From Clostridiaceae bacterium (GTDB lineage Bacteria > Bacillota > Clostridia > DSM-8532), in contig JANYKF010000272.1 in the NCBI GenBank assembly GCA_025361665.1, positions 1 to 5,138 of the forward strand: 5,138 bases of DNA, given 5' to 3'. The notes below the pieces were generated by a model. It had not been told where the DNA came from, ran no database searches, and saw only the letters and a program-made list of their open reading frames with translations. This document shows positions 1 to 5,138 of the stretch, in pieces. Position numbers and translations under genes: made by a program. Within the stretch, counting starts at the first letter, position 1, and each line of letters opens with the position of its first letter.

Positions 1-7
1 TCGGTGC

Positions 8-33
8 CATCCGGCGGCATTTGCCGCCGGATG
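8..33. repeat. Perfect 12-bp inverted repeat, hairpin 1 of a three-hairpin array
   Basis: The arms CATCCGGCGGCA (8-19) and TGCCGCCGGATG (22-33) are exact reverse complements separated by TT. It is the GC-rich member of three hairpins that follow each other without spacer. With a two-base loop, it would probably open a few central pairs if formed as RNA. No reading frame here looks like a protein. It may be the 3' end of an upstream transcription unit or part of an interspersed structured repeat; the sequence alone does not decide. Confidence 0.8.
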
Positions 34-62
34 CATGCAAGTTGCAAAATGCAACTTGCATG
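34..62. repeat. Perfect 13-bp inverted repeat, hairpin 2 of the array (ATGCA...TGCAT type)
   Basis: The arms CATGCAAGTTGCA (34-46) and TGCAACTTGCATG (50-62) are exact reverse complements around an AAA loop. It begins at the base after hairpin 1 and ends at the base before hairpin 3. Its outer ATGCA/TGCAT bases recur in the hairpin at 5110-5136, while the inner bases differ there and remain fully paired. This suggests a family of structured repeats rather than a one-off palindrome. Confidence 0.85.
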
Positions 63-85
63 AAAAAGTCGAAAATCGACTTTTT
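63..85. terminator. A-tract/T-tract hairpin, possible bidirectional intrinsic terminator; hairpin 3 of the array
   Basis: AAAAAGTCGA (63-72), loop AAA (73-75) and TCGACTTTTT (76-85) form a perfect 10-bp stem. The five-base core stem flanked by A5 and T5 could act as an intrinsic terminator on either strand, although the GC-containing stem is short. It lies 17 bases before the first possible start codon of the ABC permease, so it would separate that gene from transcription coming from the left, or attenuate it. The same AAAAA/TTTTT layout with a different core occurs at 5086-5109. Confidence 0.6.
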
Positions 86-102
86 GCACGAGAATCAAAG
101 TT

Positions 103-1287
103 TTGCTGTCAGATCGCTTGTTTCTGGCGGTTTCGCTTGTATTTCCACTAATCATCGCATCCATTTCCGGTGCTGCGATCTTTCAGGAAAAGAAGGAGGT
201 CATTCTCCTGACCATCGTCGATGAAGACAAAAGCGATTATTCCCGTGAACTGGTCTCCTATCTGCATCAAAAAGCCGGGATTCAACTCATCGAGGCGGAG
301 CGAAAAAAATCAGAAAAACTACTGGAGGAGGATCGGACCGAAGCCGTCGTGGTGATATTGAAAGGTTTTTCCGAACATGTGATCAACGACGATTTGACTG
401 GGATCCTGGAGCTTGCCGTATCAAGCACATCATACAGCCGCACCTTCCTGGGGGAACTCATTGCGTCGGACGTCATCCACATCTGGTCCGGTGAATATGC
501 TGCGTATCAGGCCGGAAGAACCGCCAGACAGCATGGCAGGACCTTCACGGAAAAGGACCGGATCAGGATGCCGGATGCCTACAGAGGCGAAATCAAATAC
601 GGATCGGGCATGAGCGTCATCTTTCGGACCATCGAGGCAAAACCGCCGGTTTACACCGAAGCCGCGAACTACCCTCCAACTGCGGCTGCCTCCATGGGGC
701 TGCTGGTTCTTTTCCTGTTTTTCGGTTCCCTGTTCGGAAGCGGCTGGCTGGCCGAAGAACGGGGCAATGGCACGCTAAGCCGCATCGTTTCGGCAACGGG
801 GGCCTCGTCTCAGATCTTTCTGGGAAACCTGACGGCCTTGTTTGCAATGGGTATCCTGCAGTCTGCGGCCTATTTGGGTGTAACACAGCTCCTCTTTGGC
901 CTTTCTCCCATGCGAGGTGGATTGTCCGTCATTTTGCTGGGAACATATCTTCTTTGCATCGTCACCGTGAGCATGACGCTGGCCTCCTTCTTCAAAACAG
1001 TCGCACAGCTGCAGGCGGCCACCCCGCTGATTGCGCTTGTCACAGGTTTTGCCGGCGGATGCCTCTGGAACCAGATCGGGTTCGTCGGCAACCTTCCGAT
1101 CCTGTCGCGCTGCACGCCGCAAGGCTGGGCATTGCAAGGGTTGGGATGCCTGTATGCCAACCCGCGCGATCTGCAGGGGATCCTGCTGCCGCTTGCCGTC
1201 TTGTTTTTCGCGTCAATCTTGTTTTTTTCGGCTGCATGGTTACAATGGAGGAAAGGGGTCGTGCAGGGTGAAGGGGAAAATCCATGA
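103..1287 (+). CDS. ABC-2 type transporter permease (export), 5' end uncertain or truncated
   Basis: This is an integral membrane subunit of an ABC exporter; the substrate cannot be read from the sequence. Counting from the TTG at 103 (394 aa), a first membrane helix lies at about 5-27, followed by a large extracytoplasmic domain (about 28-190) and a membrane block with helices near 196-216, 240-266, 273-297, 303-322 and 361-381. The segment EERGNGTLSRI (218-228) matches the cytoplasmic coupling region of ABC-2 permeases, and TPQGWALQGL (338-347) matches the family's late TPxxWal motif. No ATPase is present, so it should lie upstream outside the window. The start is odd: TTG is the only canonical start after the in-frame TGA at 61, has no convincing ribosome binding site and sits 17 bases after a hairpin array. 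Codons just upstream (IKV before LLSDRLFL) read like permease sequence, so the native N-terminus may be missing. The stop overlaps the next start as ATGA. Confidence 0.8.
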   Translation: MLSDRLFLAVSLVFPLIIASISGAAIFQEKKEVILLTIVDEDKSDYSRELVSYLHQKAGIQLIEAERKKSEKLLEEDRTEAVVVILKGFSEHVINDDLTGILELAVSSTSYSRTFLGELIASDVIHIWSGEYAAYQAGRTARQHGRTFTEKDRIRMPDAYRGEIKYGSGMSVIFRTIEAKPPVYTEAANYPPTAAASMGLLVLFLFFGSLFGSGWLAEERGNGTLSRIVSATGASSQIFLGNLTALFAMGILQSAAYLGVTQLLFGLSPMRGGLSVILLGTYLLCIVTVSMTLASFFKTVAQLQAATPLIALVTGFAGGCLWNQIGFVGNLPILSRCTPQGWALQGLGCLYANPRDLQGILLPLAVLFFASILFFSAAWLQWRKGVVQGEGENP

Positions 1288-2675
1288 CTGACTTGGAAAT
1301 GGCATCCGCCATGCTTGATGCCACTTACGCTTTCGAGAAGGCACTCCTTTTTGCTGGAGAGACCGGCGACAAGGAACGGCATTGCCGTTACCAAAAGGAA
1401 CTTGGCGTGGCCCTGATGCAGTTGAAAGCGTATCACATCGCCCTGCGGTGTTTCCTGGATGCACGCGAAATCGCCGTGCGGGAAGGATATCTGCTCCTGG
1501 AAGGGCAGGCTGACAACAACATAGCCGTCATCCACAACATCAACGGCAATTATGAGGCGGCAAGGGTCATTTTCACCCATTTGCTGGAACATGTCGATGA
1601 AATGGGGTTGTCCCGTGCCATCGCACATTACAATCTGGCTGACGTGAACCTGATGATCGGGGACCTGGACAAGGTTGCACCTCATATCCGGGCAGGATGC
1701 CAGGCAGCTGTTCGTGAGGACCGCCAGAACCTGAGGGCCGGTTTTTCCATGTTCTTCGGGATGCTCATGCGCCGCAGGCATCGTCCGCTTTTCGCGGGAC
1801 CCCAGCTGGAGCGTACCCTGATCCAGTGCAAGGAAAACCATCTCAACGAGGAGTTTGTTCGCTGTTCCTACGAACTTGTCCAGTATTATGGCGATGTCGG
1901 CGACTTCGTACAAATGATGCGTCATTGCCGAGAAACAATTGACGCAGGAATGACATTCGGCATGATGGATGAGGCCGTGCTAGCCTATGAACGACTGATT
2001 GCCGCGCATCGGGCGAGGGGAGACGGAACCGCCGCATGGGAGGCGAGCCGCGGATATGCCGCGTTCCTGACGCAGAACGAAGCGCACGATGCCATGCGCA
2101 CCCGTCTCCTGATGGAAATGGAGCTGAACCGTCTGGATGACGGACGCATTCAAAGACGTCTGGAGCGGGAATTGGCCATCGATCCCCTCACGGGACTCGA
2201 CAGTTTTCGTGTGCTGAACGAAAAAATCCATATATCACGCAGACATACGCAGGCTCCCTCCGTCGTTCTTTTCCTTGATCTGGATTATCTGAAACATGTG
2301 AACGATACCCATGGTCATGGCGTGGGAGACAAGCTCATCATGGCATTCGCGAGGGAAATCCGAAACGCACTTCCGCCCGGAGGCATCGCTACCCGTAAAT
2401 CGGGAGATGAATTTGTCATATTCCTGCCCGATACGGAGGAATCAACCGCTTTCCAATTCGCCGAATCATTTTTGAAGAGCGCCGCCAACCCTCGAGATAT
2501 CGGGAACGTCCTCCTGCCGCTTGCCTGCAGCATCGGCATTGCACCGGACCCCGGAAATGCATCGGACCCGGATCTGCTGGTTGAACGGGCGGATTTGGCG
2601 ATGCTGGAGGCGAAACGCTCCGGGCGGTCCCGCATCGCTGTCGCACGGGATGCATGTGCTGGAGGTGGAACATGA
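1284..2675 (+). CDS. TPR-repeat diguanylate cyclase (TPR-GGDEF)
   Basis: Probable soluble enzyme making cyclic-di-GMP from two GTP, controlled by an N-terminal protein-binding TPR solenoid (463 aa, no membrane helix or signal peptide). TPR-like helical pairs are visible at about 33-67, 73-107 and 112-145, with less regular helices to about 260. A charged linker helix (about 268-298) leads into the GGDEF domain, which starts at DPLTGL (300-305). Metal-site DLD is at 332-334, the substrate-site NDTHGHGVGD at 340-349, the active-site loop is SGDEF (373-377), and SIGIA (416-420) and ADLAMLEAKRSGRSR (436-450) are the usual late motifs. SGDEF is a tolerated variant, so activity is plausible. The usual RxxD inhibitory site upstream of the loop is absent (PPGG in its place). 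The start ATG overlaps the permease stop as ATGA and has AAGGGG at 1271-1276, so coupled translation is likely. The substrate residues support catalysis, but activity is inferred. Confidence 0.9.
   Translation: MTDLEMASAMLDATYAFEKALLFAGETGDKERHCRYQKELGVALMQLKAYHIALRCFLDAREIAVREGYLLLEGQADNNIAVIHNINGNYEAARVIFTHLLEHVDEMGLSRAIAHYNLADVNLMIGDLDKVAPHIRAGCQAAVREDRQNLRAGFSMFFGMLMRRRHRPLFAGPQLERTLIQCKENHLNEEFVRCSYELVQYYGDVGDFVQMMRHCRETIDAGMTFGMMDEAVLAYERLIAAHRARGDGTAAWEASRGYAAFLTQNEAHDAMRTRLLMEMELNRLDDGRIQRRLERELAIDPLTGLDSFRVLNEKIHISRRHTQAPSVVLFLDLDYLKHVNDTHGHGVGDKLIMAFAREIRNALPPGGIATRKSGDEFVIFLPDTEESTAFQFAESFLKSAANPRDIGNVLLPLACSIGIAPDPGNASDPDLLVERADLAMLEAKRSGRSRIAVARDACAGGGT
2661..2668 (+). promoter_or_regulatory. 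Strong ribosome binding site that fixes the start of the TPR-only gene
   Basis: GGAGGTGG lies inside the last codons of the GGDEF gene, three bases before the ATG at 2672. It supports that ATG over an in-frame upstream start at 2654, which would add six residues and lacks such a site. The ATG overlaps the GGDEF stop as ATGA. Confidence 0.75.
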
Positions 2676-3232
2676 CGGACGGCGTGCGAACGGTCATGGA
2701 CCTTGTCATGGAATTGAGACCCTTGTTTTCCCTCGATCCGCAGACGGCAAGGATCCAGCTGCTCATCGCTGCAGACGGGGCGCATGCGGACGGAGATTTT
2801 GAAGGCGAATTCAAATTGAGAAATGAACTTGCCTGGCAGTCGACGCTCAAATTCGAAGCCATGGAAGCCATGGAAGCCATCCGCCAGGTTCTTGAAATTG
2901 CCGAACAATCGGGAGACCCTGAAAAGATTGCGTCGGTTCATAACATCTATGGTGTGTTTTTCATGAATGCCGGTGAACCGCTTCAGGCTGTCGACCATTT
3001 CGGCGTGGCCCTTGCGGCCTATGAATCCATCGACAAACAGGACAGAGTCCCTTCGGTTCTGGCCAATATCGGGGAAACGCTCGTTGAAATGGATGACATT
3101 GTCCATGCCGGTCCCTATATCAAGGAAGCCTGCCGATTGACGGATCTGGCAGCCAGACCGGATCTGTACCTGTTGCCTACTGGCACAAGGCATATGGACA
3201 ATCTTGAAGGAACGAACCGCAGGCTGGATTAG
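2672..3232 (+). CDS. Small TPR-repeat protein without catalytic domain, related to the sensor half of the preceding TPR-GGDEF protein
   Basis: A 186-aa soluble helical protein. Two TPR-like units are recognisable: about 87-118 (VHNIYGVFFMNAG then QAVDHFGVALAAYE) and about 127-158 (LANIGETLVEMDD then AGPYIKEAC). A helical segment with the in-register repeat EAM-EAM-EAI (62-70) precedes them. Spacing and key residues resemble residues about 79-150 of the upstream GGDEF protein (NNIAVIHNINGNYEAA and NLADVNLMIGDLDKVAPHIRAG), so by eye the two look like paralogues. The last about 20 residues (PTGTRHMDNLEGTNRRLD) no longer look like TPR, and no GGDEF sequence follows in any frame before the next gene. 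It may therefore be a truncated TPR-GGDEF copy or a genuine stand-alone partner. It is coupled to the cyclase gene by an ATGA overlap. Function is not known; protein-protein binding is the expected role of TPRs. Confidence 0.75.
   Translation: MTDGVRTVMDLVMELRPLFSLDPQTARIQLLIAADGAHADGDFEGEFKLRNELAWQSTLKFEAMEAMEAIRQVLEIAEQSGDPEKIASVHNIYGVFFMNAGEPLQAVDHFGVALAAYESIDKQDRVPSVLANIGETLVEMDDIVHAGPYIKEACRLTDLAARPDLYLLPTGTRHMDNLEGTNRRLD
2855..2881 (+). repeat. Three tandem 9-bp units inside the TPR-only gene
   Basis: GAAGCCATG occurs twice and GAAGCCATC once, back to back, encoding EAM-EAM-EAI. The unit is a multiple of three, so gain or loss of a copy would keep the reading frame and change a helix by three residues. 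Confidence 0.85.
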
Positions 3233-3254
3233 CCATTGCAAACGGCATGTCCAT

Positions 3255-3283
3255 TTGACGTCCGGTCATCCAGGCGTTACCAT
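3255..3283 (+). promoter_or_regulatory. Probable sigma-A-type promoter of the aldo/keto reductase gene
   Basis: TTGACG (3255-3260) is a five-of-six match to the -35 consensus. Seventeen bases later TACCAT (3278-3283) matches four of six -10 positions, including the key TA and final T. Transcription would start near 3290, giving a short leader before the AGGAGG (3306-3311) and the ATG at 3317. It sits in the 84-base gap after the TPR gene, in which I see no clear terminator hairpin. Confidence 0.5.
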
Positions 3284-3316
3284 TAATAGGAATCTTGACA
3301 ACTTCAGGAGGAACAT

Positions 3317-4344
3317 ATGCAGAAAACCAGACTTGGCAAAACAGGCCTGCAGGTGACGCGGACCGCGTTTGGCGCACTGCCCATCCAGCGGTTGAACAGG
3401 GAGGATGCGGCAATCCTGTTGCGGAGAGCCTATGAGGCGGGGATCAACTTTTTCGATACGGCCCGGGGTTATTCCGACAGCGAGGAAAAAATCGGGCATG
3501 CGCTCTCGGATGTGCGTCACATGTCATTCTCGCCACGAAATCCGGCGCGGCGGACCGAAAGACCCTCAGGGAAAATCTTGAAACCAGTTTGTCCGGACTG
3601 AAGACGGATTACATCGACCTGTTCCAGCTCCACAACCCCGGAAGTATGCCGGATCCGGAAGATCCGGACGGTGCCTATCAGGCGCTGCTGGATGCGAAAA
3701 GGGAAGGGCTTGTCCGCCATATCGGGTTGACGAACCACCGGCTGGATCTGGCCATGAAAGCCGTCACGTCCGGATTGTTCGAGACAGTTCAGTTCCCGCT
3801 GTCCTCCTTGTCATCGGCGAACGATCTGGCCCTTGTGGCGGCCTGCAAGGAACTGGATGTCGGATTCATCGCCATGAAAGCCATGTCCGGGGGCCTCATC
3901 ACCAATGCCGCCTCCACATTCGCGTTCCTGCGGCAATATGGGAATGTCGTACCGATATGGGGGATTCAACGCATATCCGAACTCGAGGAGTTCATCGCCT
4001 TTGAAAAGAACCCGCCGGAGATGGACCAGGCGATGACAGCCGTGATCGAAAAAGACAGGCTCGAATTGGCCGGTGCCTTCTGCCGCGGCTGCGGGTATTG
4101 CATGCCTTGCCCGGCCGGCATCCCGATTCCCCTGGCGGCCCGGATGTCCTTTCTGCTGCGGCGCTCCCCTTACCGGGGATTCATGACGGCACAATGGCAT
4201 GAGCAGATGGAGCGAATCGATGCCTGCCAGCACTGCGGCCAGTGCATCCGGCAATGCCCCTACAGCTTGGACACACCGGAGATTCTGAAAACGATGCTGT
4301 CCGACTACAGGGCATTCCATGCGGAACATGCGCCGACATGCTGA
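3317..4344 (+). pseudogene. Aldo/keto reductase with C-terminal Fe-S motifs (COG1453 type), disrupted by a -1 frameshift near 3520
   Basis: An NAD(P)H-type TIM-barrel oxidoreductase fused to a ferredoxin-like tail; substrate unknown. The start ATG has a perfect AGGAGG five bases upstream. The first frame reads correctly to LSDVRH (about 3320-3520), then continues as unrelated sequence to a stop at 3601. The family sequence resumes in the next frame at once (HVILATKSGAADRK, from about 3520) and runs to 4344. Restoring one base near 3520 gives about 342 aa, a normal family length. Catalytic Asp47 and Tyr52 (FDTARGY) lie before the break. Lys75 (ATKS) and His106 (QLHN) lie after it in the restored numbering. 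Two cysteine clusters close the protein: CRGCGYCMPCP (from 4081) and CQHCGQCIRQCP (from 4228). The second part has only a TTG at 3589 with no clear binding site, so separate translation would give a barrel without its nucleotide-binding start. Either a real inactivating mutation or a sequence error. Confidence 0.85.
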
Positions 4345-4396
4345 TCCTCCGGACGATCCCCCATGTCGCCGAAGGACAATGGTTCCTGCTGCAATT

Positions 4397-4409
4397 TCAA
4401 ATATTTTGA
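4397..4409. promoter_or_regulatory. Small dyad upstream of the rubrerythrin promoter, possible operator
   Basis: TCAAA-TAT-TTTGA is a perfect 5-bp dyad around three bases. It is followed by an imperfect second dyad, TTGAGAAAA (4406-4414) against TTTTCAA (4420-4426), which overlaps the proposed -35. The position suits a repressor or activator of an oxidative-stress gene, but neither matches the PerR or Rex consensus well, so no regulator is named. AT-rich sequence can produce such dyads by chance. Confidence 0.3.
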
Positions 4410-4419
4410 GAAAAACCTG

Positions 4420-4447
4420 TTTTCAACGATTGTCTGCATGGTATATT
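4420..4447 (+). promoter_or_regulatory. Probable promoter of the rubrerythrin gene
   Basis: TTTTCA (4420-4425) and TATATT (4442-4447) are separated by 16 bases; the -10 matches five of six and the -35 four of six consensus bases. Transcription would start near 4454 and give a leader of about 70 bases. The rest of the 180-base gap (4345-4524) shows no gene and no convincing terminator for the reductase. Confidence 0.45.
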
Positions 4448-4509
4448 TTAAGAGAGTTCCGCGGGTCATCAATTCGACAGGGAGTCCCAAAGGAGCATTG
4501 ATTCAACAT

Positions 4510-4517
4510 GGAGGAGA
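4510..4517 (+). promoter_or_regulatory. Ribosome binding site fixing the rubrerythrin start
   Basis: GGAGGAGA lies seven bases before the ATG at 4525. A second in-frame possibility, TTG at 4498 behind AAAGGAG, would add nine residues. The ATG at 4525 is preferred because the rubredoxin domain begins directly after it, as in related proteins. Confidence 0.7.
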
Positions 4518-4524
4518 AGACAAA

Positions 4525-5070
4525 ATGAAAAGATTCGTATGTTCTGTCTGCGGTTATGTCACTATGGGTGATGCGGCTCCGGAAAAATGCCCTCAATGCG
4601 GATCTCCGGCATCCAAGTTCAATGAGCAGGCTGAGTCCTCCCTGAAATGGGCGGACGAGCACCACATCGGCGTGGCAAAGGATGTCGATCAGGAGATCCT
4701 GGACGGACTCCGCGCCAATTTCACAGGGGAATGCACCGAAGTCGGCATGTACCTGGCCATGTCGCGCCAGGCCGATCGCGAGGGATATCCCGAAATCGCG
4801 GAAGCCTACAAGCGCATTGCATTTGAAGAAGCGGATCATGCCTCGCGCTTTGCGGAAATGCTGGGCGAGGTCGTGTATGCGGACACGAAGAAAAACCTTC
4901 AATTGCGCGTGGAAGCCGAATTCGGCGCCTGCACCGGCAAGAAAGCCATTGCCACAAAGGCCAAGCAGCTCAACTATGACGCCATCCATGACACAGTCCA
5001 TGAAATGTGCAAGGATGAAGCCCGTCATGGCTCCGCATTCAAAGGGCTCCTTGACCGGTATTTCAAATAG
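4525..5070 (+). CDS. rbr: Reverse rubrerythrin (N-terminal rubredoxin, C-terminal ferritin-like diiron domain)
   Basis: A cytoplasmic non-haem iron peroxidase of anaerobes; family members reduce hydrogen peroxide (and in some cases oxygen) to water with electrons delivered through the rubredoxin site. The 181-aa protein opens with two CxxC knuckles (Cys6/Cys9 and Cys22/Cys25, the latter CPQCGSP) that would bind one iron. The four-helix diiron domain follows, with Glu69, Glu102 and His105 (EEADH), Glu132, and Glu165 and His168 (DEARH). The spacings 69-102 and 132-165 equal the 33-residue spacings of classical rubrerythrin ligands. Domain order is the reverse of classical rubrerythrin, where rubredoxin is C-terminal. 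The gene appears monocistronic, with its own promoter and a terminator hairpin 15 bases after the stop. Beside a reductase with Fe-S motifs it fits a redox or stress section, but the two genes need not act together. Confidence 0.93.
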   Translation: MKRFVCSVCGYVTMGDAAPEKCPQCGSPASKFNEQAESSLKWADEHHIGVAKDVDQEILDGLRANFTGECTEVGMYLAMSRQADREGYPEIAEAYKRIAFEEADHASRFAEMLGEVVYADTKKNLQLRVEAEFGACTGKKAIATKAKQLNYDAIHDTVHEMCKDEARHGSAFKGLLDRYFK

Positions 5071-5084
5071 CCTTGATTCTGGTG

Positions 5085-5110
5085 TAAAAACTCACTTTTG
5101 TGAGTTTTTA
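5085..5110. terminator. Intrinsic terminator of rubrerythrin, A-tract/T-tract hairpin, probably bidirectional
   Basis: AAAAACTCAC (5086-5095), loop TTTT (5096-5099) and GTGAGTTTTT (5100-5109) form a perfect 10-bp stem, extendable by T5085-A5110. The T5 run follows the core stem, as expected for an intrinsic terminator, and the A5 run gives the same on the other strand. It has the same layout as the hairpin at 63-85 with a different core. Confidence 0.8.
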
Positions 5111-5136
5111 TGCAGGATGTCTCTGACATCCTGCAT
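5110..5136. repeat. Perfect 12-bp inverted repeat next to the terminator (ATGCA...TGCAT type)
   Basis: The arms ATGCAGGATGTC (5110-5121) and GACATCCTGCAT (5125-5136) are exact reverse complements around TCT. It adjoins the terminator hairpin as the 34-62 hairpin adjoins the 63-85 hairpin, but in mirrored order. Read on the - strand, the right-end pair therefore has the same order as the left-end pair. Confidence 0.85.
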
Positions 5137-5138
5137 GT

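Noticed and set aside
8..85. CRISPR-like or direct-repeat array
   Set aside because: The units are palindromes of different sequence with no spacers between them, so this is a hairpin array and not direct repeats with spacers.
21..224. A 67-codon open frame starting inside the hairpin array
   Set aside because: It runs through the inverted repeats and then out of frame across the permease sequence. Its composition is unlike a conserved protein, and no ribosome binding site is seen.
870..1925. Long open frame on the - strand (351 codons)
   Set aside because: It is antisense to the permease and GGDEF genes, both supported by family motifs. Its translation has no recognisable domain and is rich in His, Cys and Arg, as shadow frames are.
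2315..3241. Long open frame on the - strand (308 codons)
   Set aside because: It is antisense to the GGDEF active-site region and the TPR gene, and no domain is visible in its translation.
3295..3300. TTGACA as a -35 box
   Set aside because: It is a perfect -35 hexamer, but a -10 at normal spacing would fall inside the reductase gene after its start. It also sits just upstream of the ribosome binding site.
3505..3601. Programmed -1 frameshifting in the aldo/keto reductase
   Set aside because: No slippery heptamer of X-XXY-YYZ type is present at the switch (the local sequence is GTCACATGTC). Family members are normally encoded in one frame, so mutation or error is simpler.
3589..4344. A separate gene starting at TTG 3589
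   Set aside because: It begins in the middle of the aldo/keto reductase barrel with no clear ribosome binding site. It is the continuation of the frameshifted gene.
4345..4380. Terminator for the aldo/keto reductase
   Set aside because: Only short GC-rich dyads such as TCCGGA are present, with no adequate stem and no following T run.

Overview
The window looks like chromosomal DNA of an anaerobic, Firmicutes-like bacterium of moderate GC content (slightly above half by eye). The grounds are strong AGGAGG-type ribosome binding sites, sigma-A-like promoters, a reverse-type rubrerythrin (an oxygen/peroxide defence enzyme of strict anaerobes) and an aldo/keto reductase carrying two C-terminal Fe-S motifs. 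The genus cannot be read from the sequence. All genes are on the + strand and no intergenic gap exceeds 300 bases.

Layout. Positions 8-85 hold three contiguous perfect hairpins. Directly after them is a three-gene, translationally coupled cluster: an ABC-2 type export permease whose 5' end looks truncated or displaced (103-1287), a TPR-diguanylate cyclase (1284-2675) and a small TPR-only protein (2672-3232). Both junctions are ATGA stop/start overlaps. A probable promoter (3255-3283) then leads to a COG1453-type aldo/keto reductase (3317-4344) broken by a one-base frameshift near 3520. After a 180-base gap with a probable promoter and a small dyad comes a reverse rubrerythrin (4525-5070). It is closed by two more hairpins (5085-5136) that match the left-hand hairpins in architecture but are in the opposite orientation.

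How the parts may work together. The coupled trio suggests a membrane exporter co-produced with a cytoplasmic cyclic-di-GMP module: a TPR sensor fused to GGDEF plus a second TPR protein that resembles the sensor half without a catalytic domain. The two downstream genes form a separate redox section with their own promoters. The main unexplained feature is the hairpin family at both ends. The outer arm sequences (AAAAA/TTTTT and ATGCA/TGCAT) are constant, while the inner arm sequences differ between copies with every change matched on the opposite arm. I see no clear sign of a complete new defence or mobile system. The hairpin elements and the permease/GGDEF/TPR cluster deserve follow-up most.
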